Source: Actinomycetes bacterium (lineage in GTDB: Bacteria; Actinomycetota; Actinomycetes; S36-B12). From it: DNA of 60,664 nucleotides. Positions 18,275-25,290 of the stretch are shown here, one piece after another. The position numbers were made by a program, and so were the translations under genes. A model generated the notes under the pieces. It saw only the letters and a list, made by a program, of their open reading frames with translations, had not been told where the DNA came from and searched no databases. The stretch spans positions 1-60,664 of the forward strand of contig BJGE01000006.1 of the NCBI GenBank assembly GCA_014190275.1, in the 5' to 3' direction. Each line of letters begins with the position of its first letter. The first letter of the stretch is position 1.

Positions 18275-18975
18275 GGCACCCGCCTACGTTGCAGGACCCA
18301 AGCACCGACTAAGCCAAGCGCAATAACCACTCCAACGGCGATGAGTGGCACCGGGCTGCCACCTGCGGGTGCCGGGGCGGCCGCGATAGCACTGTTGCTG
18401 GCCGCTGCTGACGGCGCGGCTAAAACATCGGTTTCCGCATCTTCGCCGATCGAAGTCGCGGTGGTTTCAATGGCGATCGCGCATTCACCGGTTGGGTAAG
18501 AGTCAATCCCGCAGACCAACCCCGACTGGACTCGCGCAGTTGCCACCGCCATCAGGACATCGGCGCCGGATCCGGTTTCATCAATAACCGCGCACGCGCC
18601 GCGTGCTGGTGGGGGCACTTGACCGGCGGGTGCTGCATTCGCGACCCCCGGATCAATTACCATCGCGACTCGAATTTGGCCTTCGGGTCGCGGTACGGAC
18701 CCGCAGATTCGCTTGAATGCTTGAGTCGGGTCGGTGCGCGGTGAATAGGCACTACCACTCGCGTTTGCGGTAACCGCAAATCGCCAGGCCTGCACATCAC
18801 CATCGTTAGGTGCGGTGCCTGCCGGACCAACCTGGGAGAAAACCCATTGGCCGTTGCTCACCGTCCAAAACGTCCAATAGCGGTATGCCGTCTCGGCCCG
18901 GGCGGCCGGGGCGAATACCAGCGCCGCAAGACAAATTGCGACGCTGATGCAGGTGGCCCGGACCGAGATCGGCAT
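18271..18975 (-). CDS. Exported, membrane-anchored SCO2322-family protein, transcobalamin beta-domain-like
   Basis: The 234-aa protein has a signal peptide (about 1-27, ending APAARA), an extracellular domain, an Ala/Pro-rich spacer and a C-terminal helix (about 208-228) followed by QRRRVP, so it is anchored facing outwards. It matches the actinobacterial SCO2322 family, of unknown function. Near residues 31-70 YWTFWTVSNGQW...DGDVQAWRF resembles the YW-F---NG-W...DGD-(V)-WR pattern of DUF4430, the C-terminal beta domain of transcobalamin and intrinsic factor. Four Cys may form disulfides. Genes on both sides and the cobalamin riboswitch point to corrinoid capture; this is inference. Confidence 0.75.
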   Translation of the reverse strand: MPISVRATCISVAICLAALVFAPAARAETAYRYWTFWTVSNGQWVFSQVGPAGTAPNDGDVQAWRFAVTANASGSAYSPRTDPTQAFKRICGSVPRPEGQIRVAMVIDPGVANAAPAGQVPPPARGACAVIDETGSGADVLMAVATARVQSGLVCGIDSYPTGECAIAIETTATSIGEDAETDVLAAPSAAASNSAIAAAPAPAGGSPVPLIAVGVVIALGLVGAWVLQRRRVP

Positions 18976-19997
18976 TACTGCTGGCTCTGCTGCACTGAAG
19001 TGATCAAATTAATGCCGCCGAAATTGGTTGGCTTTTTGTTTGTCGCTTCGCTGACCAGCAGGAGTAAACCCAGTGCGCCGGGATTTGCCACCCCGGCTGG
19101 GATCGCGTAGCTGCCTGTATTTGCAACCAAGGTGGTGGTGCCTTTGGAGACAGCTTGCTTACCGTTGGAATTTGCCACGAAACCAAGAATCGCAAATGCG
19201 GTAGATGTGTAGTCGAACCCTTCACCGAATGAATTAGGCAAAGCGCCAGATTTGGTAACTAAGTTGGCCAGATAACTGCCAGCATTGCTCACGGTAGTAC
19301 TTCCACAAGTCGGGTTACCTTGCATCTTTTTCGAGCCTTCAACTTTTAACCCGTCGGTAAGCCCGGTGAAAGCCTGAGCAGTTGCCGAGGCATTTGCGGA
19401 CCCGGGCTTTTGGTACGCGAGCCCGCCGCCACTGGCGCAGGATAACTTGATCGATGTCAAATAATTACCGGCTTCTCGAATGGCGGTCGAATTTTTAGGA
19501 GAAGTTGCCAGCTTTACTGCTGCTAGGACAAGTCCGGTTGAGTTGGCGTCGGAGTCGGAACCGACGTAGAAGGGCCAGCCCCCATCCTTGTTTTGGTTCT
19601 TGGCCAACCAGCTAGCGGCAGCGGCAGCGTCCGAGACCTGATTCACTGCGAGGAGTGCACTTAGGGCCAATGCGGTGGAGTTGGTGTCGGGGCCGGTGTA
19701 GTTGACCGGATCGGAGGAGCCGCATGGCACGGTGGTATCGGCTCGAAAAGATTCAAAGCTGCCATCAGCACATTGCTGTCGAAGGAGCCACGTGATTGCC
19801 GCCTTGTTGGGTTTGACATCATTTGCGACCAAACCCAAGATTGCTAAGGATTGGCGAAACACGCCGTCGTAAGTGGCATCCGCGCTGCCATAGAGTCCTG
19901 ATGTAGCGGATGGGCCGGCATGTGCTGGGCTGATCGCTGTGGTCAATGCCAGGCTAGCTGCGGCCAGCGCGACGATTGCGGAAATACGTTTGGACAT
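18975..19997 (-). CDS. Exported alpha/alpha-barrel repeat protein (prenyltransferase/squalene cyclase-like repeats)
   Basis: First gene after the cobalamin riboswitch. A signal peptide (about 1-28, ending SPAHA) precedes repeats of the form DGxF/W...D-x-NSTALALSAL, seen near 70-115, 130-160, 190-215 and 250-275, typical of alpha6/alpha6-barrel prenyltransferase and squalene oxidase repeats. No cyclase DxDD motif is evident, so it is probably a binding protein. Transcobalamin has this same barrel fold. Cys pairs may form disulfides. I chose ATG 19997 (340 aa); GTG 20003 and TTG 20006 are in frame, and none has a clear ribosome site. Confidence 0.8.
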   Translation of the reverse strand: MSKRISAIVALAAASLALTTAISPAHAGPSATSGLYGSADATYDGVFRQSLAILGLVANDVKPNKAAITWLLRQQCADGSFESFRADTTVPCGSSDPVNYTGPDTNSTALALSALLAVNQVSDAAAAASWLAKNQNKDGGWPFYVGSDSDANSTGLVLAAVKLATSPKNSTAIREAGNYLTSIKLSCASGGGLAYQKPGSANASATAQAFTGLTDGLKVEGSKKMQGNPTCGSTTVSNAGSYLANLVTKSGALPNSFGEGFDYTSTAFAILGFVANSNGKQAVSKGTTTLVANTGSYAIPAGVANPGALGLLLLVSEATNKKPTNFGGINLITSVQQSQQ

Positions 19998-20053
19998 GGT
20001 CACCAATTCTTAATTGGGCGGTGTTGGACTGGTGCCCACGCCCAACCCGGCCA

Positions 20054-20085
20054 TAAAAAACCCTTCAGCATTGCTGCATGAAGGG
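20054..20085 (-). terminator. Intrinsic terminator of the cobalamin riboswitch
   Basis: On the minus strand CCCTTCA (20079-20085) and TGAAGGG (20061-20067) form a stem, followed by six T (20055-20060). It lies between the riboswitch and the first operon gene. A competing hairpin GGAGCCCGGG/CCCGGTCTCC at 20084-20109 overlaps its 5' arm by two bases. This suggests transcription attenuation when cobalamin is bound. Confidence 0.85.
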
Positions 20086-20109
20086 AGACCGGGTAAAGAC
20101 CCGGGCTCC

Positions 20110-20235
20110 GTTCCGTTACCTCGACGGGTGGAGCCGCTCGTAACTGCCAGGTGCTCCGACTCGCCCAGTTACTGGGATCACGGTTGCGGGACAGCGCCGG
20201 GATTTCACCGGACTTTCCCTGGATTCAATTACGCG
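20110..20235 (-). ncRNA. Cobalamin riboswitch
   Basis: Minus-strand RNA carries the consensus core GGGAA-GTCCGGTGAAATCCC (about 20199-20219), then CTGTCCCGCAACCGTG (about 20180-20195), and the B12-box region with GAGTCGGAGCACCTGGCAG (about 20145-20163). Order and spacing fit the B12 element family, which binds adenosyl- or other cobalamins and shuts off downstream genes. It governs the eight-gene transporter and salvage operon at 11487-19997. Confidence 0.93.
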
Positions 20236-20251
20236 GATTCAGTTGTAAAAG

Positions 20252-20282
20252 TAATCTCCCATGATTGGTTCTGTGTTGTCAA
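20252..20282 (-). promoter_or_regulatory. Candidate promoter of the cobalamin operon
   Basis: TTGACA (20277-20282) and AGATTA (20252-20257), read on the minus strand, are separated by 19 nt, slightly long for a housekeeping sigma factor. The position just upstream of the riboswitch is right. The -10 match is weak. Confidence 0.4.
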
Positions 20283-20429
20283 TGCCGACCCGCTAGACCG
20301 CCTGGGCACCCCACCACAAGTCAAGATTTAAATATGCGGCCGGTTGCACCCTAGAATGGGGCTACGTCGGTAATTGCAACTGCGATGACCTAAGTTGGCG
20401 TCAATCACTTCTCGGCTATAGGAGTTCCA

Positions 20430-20645
20430 ATGGGTTGGTCCTGGCAGTATTTGACAGGCGAGGGCGTCGTCGTAGCGGAACTCCCTGATTTTTCAATGGC
20501 TACTGAGTTCCCAACACAATCTGATGCCGAGACCTGGATAGGTGAGGTGTGGCCGACCCTGCTCGAAGCTGGTATCGAGCAGGTGTTGCTGCTGGAAGAG
20601 GATCGAATCGTCTACGGCCCGATGGGGCTGCGCCCGGCCAACTAG
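20430..20645 (+). CDS. Conserved actinobacterial small protein
   Basis: The 71-aa acidic protein resembles short actinobacterial hypothetical proteins with the pattern FPTQSDAETWIGE...LLEAGIEQVLLLEEDRIVYGPMGLRP. No catalytic motif or membrane segment is visible, and the function is unknown. ATG 20430 follows AGGAG at a good distance. It is divergent from the cobalamin operon and its stop overlaps the DUF3043 gene stop by 4 nt. Confidence 0.85.
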   Translation: MGWSWQYLTGEGVVVAELPDFSMATEFPTQSDAETWIGEVWPTLLEAGIEQVLLLEEDRIVYGPMGLRPAN

Positions 20646-21256
20646 ATCTTGGGCGCACCGCCGCGACGCACCCGCGGGGGTGGCAGGCGCAGGCGGCGTA
20701 ACTGCAAGGTGCGCAAGCTGGCGTAAAGCAGTAGGCCCTTGCGGTCCTTGGCTTCGGGGAATGCCTTCTTTGCTCGAAGGCTCATTTGCACCAGTAGCAC
20801 GACGGTGTCGATGACTATGAGCGCCGTGAGGGCAAAGAACCCGATCGATACCCAACTTTGAATCAATGGATTTCGAATGAAGCCGAGGGCTAGCACGGCG
20901 ATTGCGATGAAGATGAAGAACTCAGCCAAAGTAACGCGGCCGTCGACGAAGTCGCGCACGAAGGCTCTGGCCGGACCCCGGTCGCGGGCGGGCAGGTACT
21001 TCTCCTCGCCATTGCGCATGCCCTGTCGGGCACGGGCGCGTTCTTCTTGGTCGCGTTGCCGCGAAGCCTTCTTGGCAGCCTTGGGGTCTTTGGGGATTTT
21101 CAACTGGTTCTTGCGGGCGTCTTCGGCCTCGCGACGAGACGGGGTGGCGTGGCCTTTGCCGGTGGTGGTCCCGGCAACCGAATTCTGGCCCGACGAATCG
21201 TGTACTGAAGAAGTTTCAGCTGCCGTCGATGGGTTCTTCCTATTAAGTCCAAACAT
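20642..21256 (-). CDS. DUF3043 family membrane protein
   Basis: The protein has a charged, Lys/Arg-rich N-terminal half (about 1-105) and two hydrophobic helices (about 113-132 and 138-160), then a basic tail. This is the layout of the actinobacterial DUF3043 family, of unknown function. I start it at ATG 21256 (204 aa, MFGLNRKNP), because the longer frame would run into nadA and adds no family-like sequence. Confidence 0.85.
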   Translation of the reverse strand: MFGLNRKNPSTAAETSSVHDSSGQNSVAGTTTGKGHATPSRREAEDARKNQLKIPKDPKAAKKASRQRDQEERARARQGMRNGEEKYLPARDRGPARAFVRDFVDGRVTLAEFFIFIAIAVLALGFIRNPLIQSWVSIGFFALTALIVIDTVVLLVQMSLRAKKAFPEAKDRKGLLLYASLRTLQLRRLRLPPPRVRRGGAPKI

Positions 21257-21267
21257 GATTGCGCAGC

Positions 21268-22458
21268 CTAGTCGACCTTGGCATTTGGGCCGGGTAGGGC
21301 AAGCATTCGATCGAGTGAGATCTTGGCCCACTTAGCAGTTTCGGTATCAACCTCAATTCGATTTACCACGTTGCCGGCTACCAAGGACTCAAGCACCCAA
21401 ACCAGATGTGGAAGGTCGATCCGGTTCATGGTCGAGCAAAAACAAACTGTTTTATCAAGATAGGCGATGGTCTTATCGGGGTGATTTTGGGCGAGACGTT
21501 TCACCAGGTTCAATTCGGTACCAACCGCCCAGGCACTACCGGCAGGCGCATCCGCGATGGTGGCAATGATCTTTTCGGTGGAGCCGACTAAGTCTGCCTT
21601 GCTGACCACTTCGTAGGTGCACTCCGGATGGACGATTACCGTGACACCCGGGATGCGCTCGCGGACATCGTCCACGCAATCGGCGGTGAATCGCCCGTGC
21701 ACTGAGCAATGGCCTTTCCACAGGATTACCTTCGCGGCGCGGAGTTGGGTGGTGGTGAGGCCACCGGTTGGCTTGCGCGGGTCGAAAACCACGCAATCAG
21801 AAAGTTCGAGGCCTAGTTCGCGCACGGCGGTGTTACGCCCAAGGTGTTGGTCGGGGAGGAAAAGAACTTTCTCGCCGTTTTCGAAAGCCCACAGCATGCT
21901 GCGTTCGGCATTACTGGATGTGCAGACCGCGCCACCGTGCCGGCCGGTGAAGGACTTGATCGCTGCAGTGGAATTCATATAAGTAATAGGAATAGTGATG
22001 TCCGCAACACCGGCGTGCTCTAAGACCTCCCAGCATTGCTCCACCTGCACGATATTGGCCATATCTGCCATTGAGCAACCGGCCGCGAGATCAGGAAGTA
22101 TCACCTGCTGGTTATCGGCGGTGAGAATGTCCGCGCTTTCGGCCATGAAGTGCACACCGCAAAAAACGATGAACTCGGCTTCGGGGTGCGCGGCAGCTTG
22201 TTGAGCGAGTTTGAATGAGTCGCCGGTGACGTCAGCGAAGTCAATGACCTCACTTCGTTGATAGTGGTGACCCAGAATGAACAGTCGTTCGCCCAAGGCC
22301 GCCTTGGCTGCGGCCGCGCGATTAACCAGGTCTGGATCACTTGCCGCGGGCAGCGCCCCCGGGCACTCAACGCCGCGCTCACTTGCCGGGTCGGCGTCTT
22401 GGCCGAGGAGCAGTAAGGCCAGCGGGGTCGGCTGCGGTTCCTGGAGCAATTCGGTCAC
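21268..22458 (-). CDS. nadA: Quinolinate synthase A
   Basis: [4Fe-4S] enzyme that condenses iminoaspartate with dihydroxyacetone phosphate to give quinolinate for NAD synthesis. The three cluster Cys lie in CGVHFMAES, HPECTYEVV and KTVCFCSTMNR. LGHHYQRSE near the N-terminus binds substrate. I chose GTG 22458 (396 aa); the frame stays open upstream to 22695 but that part is unlike NadA and overlaps erpA on the other strand. nadB and nadC are not in the window. Confidence 0.94.
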   Translation of the reverse strand: MTELLQEPQPTPLALLLLGQDADPASERGVECPGALPAASDPDLVNRAAAAKAALGERLFILGHHYQRSEVIDFADVTGDSFKLAQQAAAHPEAEFIVFCGVHFMAESADILTADNQQVILPDLAAGCSMADMANIVQVEQCWEVLEHAGVADITIPITYMNSTAAIKSFTGRHGGAVCTSSNAERSMLWAFENGEKVLFLPDQHLGRNTAVRELGLELSDCVVFDPRKPTGGLTTTQLRAAKVILWKGHCSVHGRFTADCVDDVRERIPGVTVIVHPECTYEVVSKADLVGSTEKIIATIADAPAGSAWAVGTELNLVKRLAQNHPDKTIAYLDKTVCFCSTMNRIDLPHLVWVLESLVAGNVVNRIEVDTETAKWAKISLDRMLALPGPNAKVD

Positions 22459-22618
22459 CCCCGTATTGTTCCGTACCGGAGCCGAATTGGCCCAACAAGG
22501 GGGCCGACCGCATCGAATCTGGACCTTGGGAATAGCGGTGCTGGGCGTAAGGTTTAAAATGGCGTAGACTGCGGTAGAGGTTTGACCCACCCGGGGTAGG
22601 GCCAACGAAGGAGTAGAA

Positions 22619-22978
22619 ATGTCGGCTGACACCACGACCGAGCAAATCACCAGTGATGGCATCGTTCTAACCGATGCTGCTGCGCTCAAGGTCAAGGCAC
22701 TCCTTGCGGCTGAAGGCCGCGAAGATCTGACCCTTCGGGTGGCCGTGCAGCCCGGTGGCTGCTCGGGCCTGCGCTATCAGCTCTTCTTCGATGACCGCAG
22801 CCTGGACGGTGATGTCACCAAGGATTTCAATGGGGTAGGCGTCGTGACCGATCGGATGAGCTCCCCGTATCTCGGTGGGGCCACCATTGATTTCGTTGAC
22901 ACCATCGAAAAGCAAGGCTTCACAATCGATAACCCGAACGCGGGTAGCTCATGTGCCTGCGGGGATTCTTTCAGCTAG
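22619..22978 (+). CDS. erpA: Iron-sulfur cluster insertion protein, A-type carrier
   Basis: HesB/IscA-type carrier that passes Fe-S clusters to apo-proteins. Conserved Cys in GGCSGL (about 42-47) and the C-terminal SSCACGDSF, where the usual CGC is CAC, keep all three cluster ligands. ATG 22619 has GAAGGAG upstream. Length 119 aa. LipA and NadA, encoded nearby, are the sort of 4Fe-4S enzymes it could serve. Confidence 0.93.
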   Translation: MSADTTTEQITSDGIVLTDAAALKVKALLAAEGREDLTLRVAVQPGGCSGLRYQLFFDDRSLDGDVTKDFNGVGVVTDRMSSPYLGGATIDFVDTIEKQGFTIDNPNAGSSCACGDSFS

Positions 22979-22988
22979 ATCGACGATA

Positions 22989-23363
22989 ATGGGAGCACAA
23001 GCCACGGTCCTCTTTGACGGCGACTGTGGCTTTTGCACGTGGAGTGCAAGAAAACTACAGCGCTGGGTCAAGCCCCCTTCGACCATAATCCCCTGGCAGC
23101 GCGCTGATCTCGCGGCACTGGGGGTTTCGCAAGAGCAGTGCGAACGGGCGTTGCAGTGGGTGCCCGAAGCAGGTGCCCCGGTGGCTGGGGGTCGGGCGGT
23201 GGTGGCAATCCTCTTGGCGTCACCGCAGCCGTGGCGGGCTCTCGGTGCGGTGCTCTGCGCGCCCGGGATCAGGTGGCTGGTCGATAAAGGTTACGAGTTA
23301 ACCGCGTCCAATAGGCACCGGTTACCCGGCTCGACGCCGGCCTGCGCCAATTCGCCCCTCTGA
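22989..23363 (+). CDS. DCC-family thiol-disulfide oxidoreductase-like protein (DUF393)
   Basis: The start MGAQATVLFDGDCGFC places the family motif DGDCGFC at residues 10-16, with its CxxC. The rest (WSARKLQRW, WLVDKGYELTASNRHRLP) follows the DUF393 pattern. The reaction is not established. I chose ATG 22989, 10 nt after erpA, giving 124 aa; the longer frame overlaps erpA. Confidence 0.85.
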   Translation: MGAQATVLFDGDCGFCTWSARKLQRWVKPPSTIIPWQRADLAALGVSQEQCERALQWVPEAGAPVAGGRAVVAILLASPQPWRALGAVLCAPGIRWLVDKGYELTASNRHRLPGSTPACANSPL

Positions 23364-23381
23364 CAGGTAGGGTCTGCTGGC

Positions 23382-24368
23382 GTGGCTGTCCTAATTACCG
23401 GGTCCATTGCGACCGATCACTTGATGACGTTTCCGGGTCGGTTCGCCGATTCGCTGGTTGCCGACAAGTTGGACAAAATCTCGTTGTCCTTCTTGGTTGA
23501 GGCACTTGAGATCAGACGTGGGGGAGTAGCCGCCAATATCGCGTTCGGAATGGGCTGCCTTGGCCTCAACCCGGTACTCGTTGGGGCCGTTGGTGCGGAT
23601 TTTAGTGATTACGACTCTTGGCTACAACGCCATGGGGTTGATACCTCTTCGGTGTTGATCTCTGATGTGCATCACACCGCGCGTTTTGTCTGCACTACCG
23701 ACCTCGAGCAAAATCAAATTGCTTCTTTTTATCCAGGCGCCATGTCAGAAGCCCGCGGAATTGAGCTGCAACCGGTAATAGATCGAGTTGGCAATGCGGA
23801 CATAGTGCTAGTCGGACCAAATGACCCTGAGGCGATGCTTCGGCACACCGACGAGTGCCGTTTTCGTGGTATCGCCTTTGCCGCGGATCCAAGTCAACAA
23901 CTTGCGCGGATGGAGGGAGGTGACATCCGCCCACTCGTCGAGGGCGCAGCGTTGCTCTTCACCAATGAATATGAATCAGCTCTCATTCACCAAAAGACCG
24001 GTTGGAGTGCCCAAGACGTCGCGTCCCGGGTCGAAGTGCGGGTCACGACTTTGGGTCCAGCGGGTGCGCGTATTGAGCGCCGTGGTGAGCCAGCGGTAAC
24101 GGTCACCTGCCCGGAGGAAGAGCGCAAGGCCGACCCAACCGGGGTCGGCGATGCCTTTCGGGCTGGCTTCTTGGCCGGACAGGCTTGGGGCCTGAGCGAT
24201 GAGCGCAGTGCACAAATCGGCTCACTCTTGGCAACCTATGTCATTGAAACTATTGGGACCCAGGAGTACTCAATCGCCCAGCGGCACTTCTTGGATCGGA
24301 TCGCCAAGGCCTATGGTGACGATGCCGCAGCGGAAATTGAGCCGCATATCTCCTGCCCGCGGCCCTAA
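23382..24368 (+). CDS. adoK: Adenosine kinase, PfkB family
   Basis: Strongly resembles mycobacterial AdoK (formerly CbhK), which phosphorylates adenosine to AMP for purine salvage. Shared stretches include TGSIATDHLM, the SFYPGAMSEAR segment, FAADPSQQLAR and the catalytic DPTGVGDAFRAGF (about 250-262). The position beside erpA and ctaC matches Mycobacterium. GTG start, 328 aa. Confidence 0.9.
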   Translation: MAVLITGSIATDHLMTFPGRFADSLVADKLDKISLSFLVEALEIRRGGVAANIAFGMGCLGLNPVLVGAVGADFSDYDSWLQRHGVDTSSVLISDVHHTARFVCTTDLEQNQIASFYPGAMSEARGIELQPVIDRVGNADIVLVGPNDPEAMLRHTDECRFRGIAFAADPSQQLARMEGGDIRPLVEGAALLFTNEYESALIHQKTGWSAQDVASRVEVRVTTLGPAGARIERRGEPAVTVTCPEEERKADPTGVGDAFRAGFLAGQAWGLSDERSAQIGSLLATYVIETIGTQEYSIAQRHFLDRIAKAYGDDAAAEIEPHISCPRP

Positions 24369-24386
24369 CTCGGTAAGACAAGTGCC

Positions 24387-25049
24387 ATGCGGGTAGAGCC
24401 GCCGCCCTGCGAATGGCAGTTACCTGACCCGTGGCGAGCAGATCTGGGTCAAGACCTAGTTGGTTTCGGGGCTGATCTGGCGCCCGGCACGGTGCTGCAG
24501 TCGTACCGAATGGGCCTATTTCCGATGCATATCGATACCGGTCAGTTGGGGTGGTGGTCACCGGATCCCAGAGGGATTTTGCGCCTCGCGGACCTGCGAG
24601 TAAGTAGGTCCCTCCGCAAATCAACTGGTCAATTCGAGGTTACCTTCGATCGGGATTTCAATCGAGTGATGCGAGAGTGCGGTGACTCGCGCCGAGATGG
24701 TGTTTGGATTACTGAGGAGTTCATCGCGGCATATTCAACGCTGCACGATATGGGTTGGGCCCACTCGATCGAGGTGTGGAGTAGTGATGAGTTGGTCGGC
24801 GGGTTGTACGGTATTGAGGTAGGTGGAGTTTTTGCGGGGGAGTCCATGTTCTACCGTCGACGTGATGCATCCAAAGTCGCCCTGGTTGCCCTTGTTGATC
24901 TATTGCGCACCCAAGGTGATGAAAGGTTCATCGATGTGCAGTGGCGCACCAAACATCTTGCCAGTCTTGGGGCGGTAGCCATTTCGCGCGGAGAATACTT
25001 GACGGCGCTGGCAACTGCGCTGCTTATTGAGCCCTGCTTCACGAACTAG
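24387..25049 (+). CDS. aat: Leucyl/phenylalanyl-tRNA--protein transferase
   Basis: Adds Leu or Phe from tRNA to the N-terminus of proteins that begin with Arg or Lys, marking them for ClpS/ClpAP. Motifs LQSYRMGLFPM (about 36-46), WWSPDPRGIL (about 54-63) and GLYGIEVGGVFAGESMF (about 138-154) are typical. The 220-aa length is normal. Its stop overlaps that of the tusA-like gene by 11 nt. Confidence 0.94.
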   Translation: MRVEPPPCEWQLPDPWRADLGQDLVGFGADLAPGTVLQSYRMGLFPMHIDTGQLGWWSPDPRGILRLADLRVSRSLRKSTGQFEVTFDRDFNRVMRECGDSRRDGVWITEEFIAAYSTLHDMGWAHSIEVWSSDELVGGLYGIEVGGVFAGESMFYRRRDASKVALVALVDLLRTQGDERFIDVQWRTKHLASLGAVAISRGEYLTALATALLIEPCFTN

Positions 25050-25290
25050 CGCGCGCCGCGTTCAGCTGCACCGTAAAGACTAACCCGCCGCCGTCCGCAG
25101 GAGCGCTTTCGCTCAGGAGGGTCGCGTTCTTCAGACGGCACCATGCTGGAACATCAAACTTTGCCGCCGGATCGTCGCTTATCAGGGCTATGACGGTGCC
25201 GGCAGGATGCTCCATGGCGACGCGATTGAGTGCAATGATCGGAAGTGGGCAGCGAGTGCCGCGCTCATCAAGCCAAATGTGGGTGTCCAC
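25039..25290 (-). CDS. TusA-like sulfur carrier
   Basis: The 83-aa protein has the TusA motif RGTRCPLPIIALN with the persulfide-carrying Cys and the CPxP segment near residues 14-17. A second Cys lies in PAWCRLKNA. TusA proteins relay sulfane sulfur. The GTG start overlaps the stop of the cysteine desulfurase homologue by 1 nt, so the two proteins are coupled; in Streptomyces related proteins appear as one fused chain, as far as I recall. Confidence 0.87.
   Translation of the reverse strand: MDTHIWLDERGTRCPLPIIALNRVAMEHPAGTVIALISDDPAAKFDVPAWCRLKNATLLSESAPADGGGLVFTVQLNAARASS

Noticed and set aside
18975-19997. Terpene or squalene cyclase or a prenyltransferase enzyme
   Set aside because: The protein is exported, has no evident DxDD or other catalytic motif and sits in a B12 operon; the repeat fold is better explained as a binding barrel.
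21268-22695. A 475-codon frame for quinolinate synthase
   Set aside because: The first 79 residues are unlike NadA and lie opposite the erpA start and leader. GTG 22458 gives the normal length.
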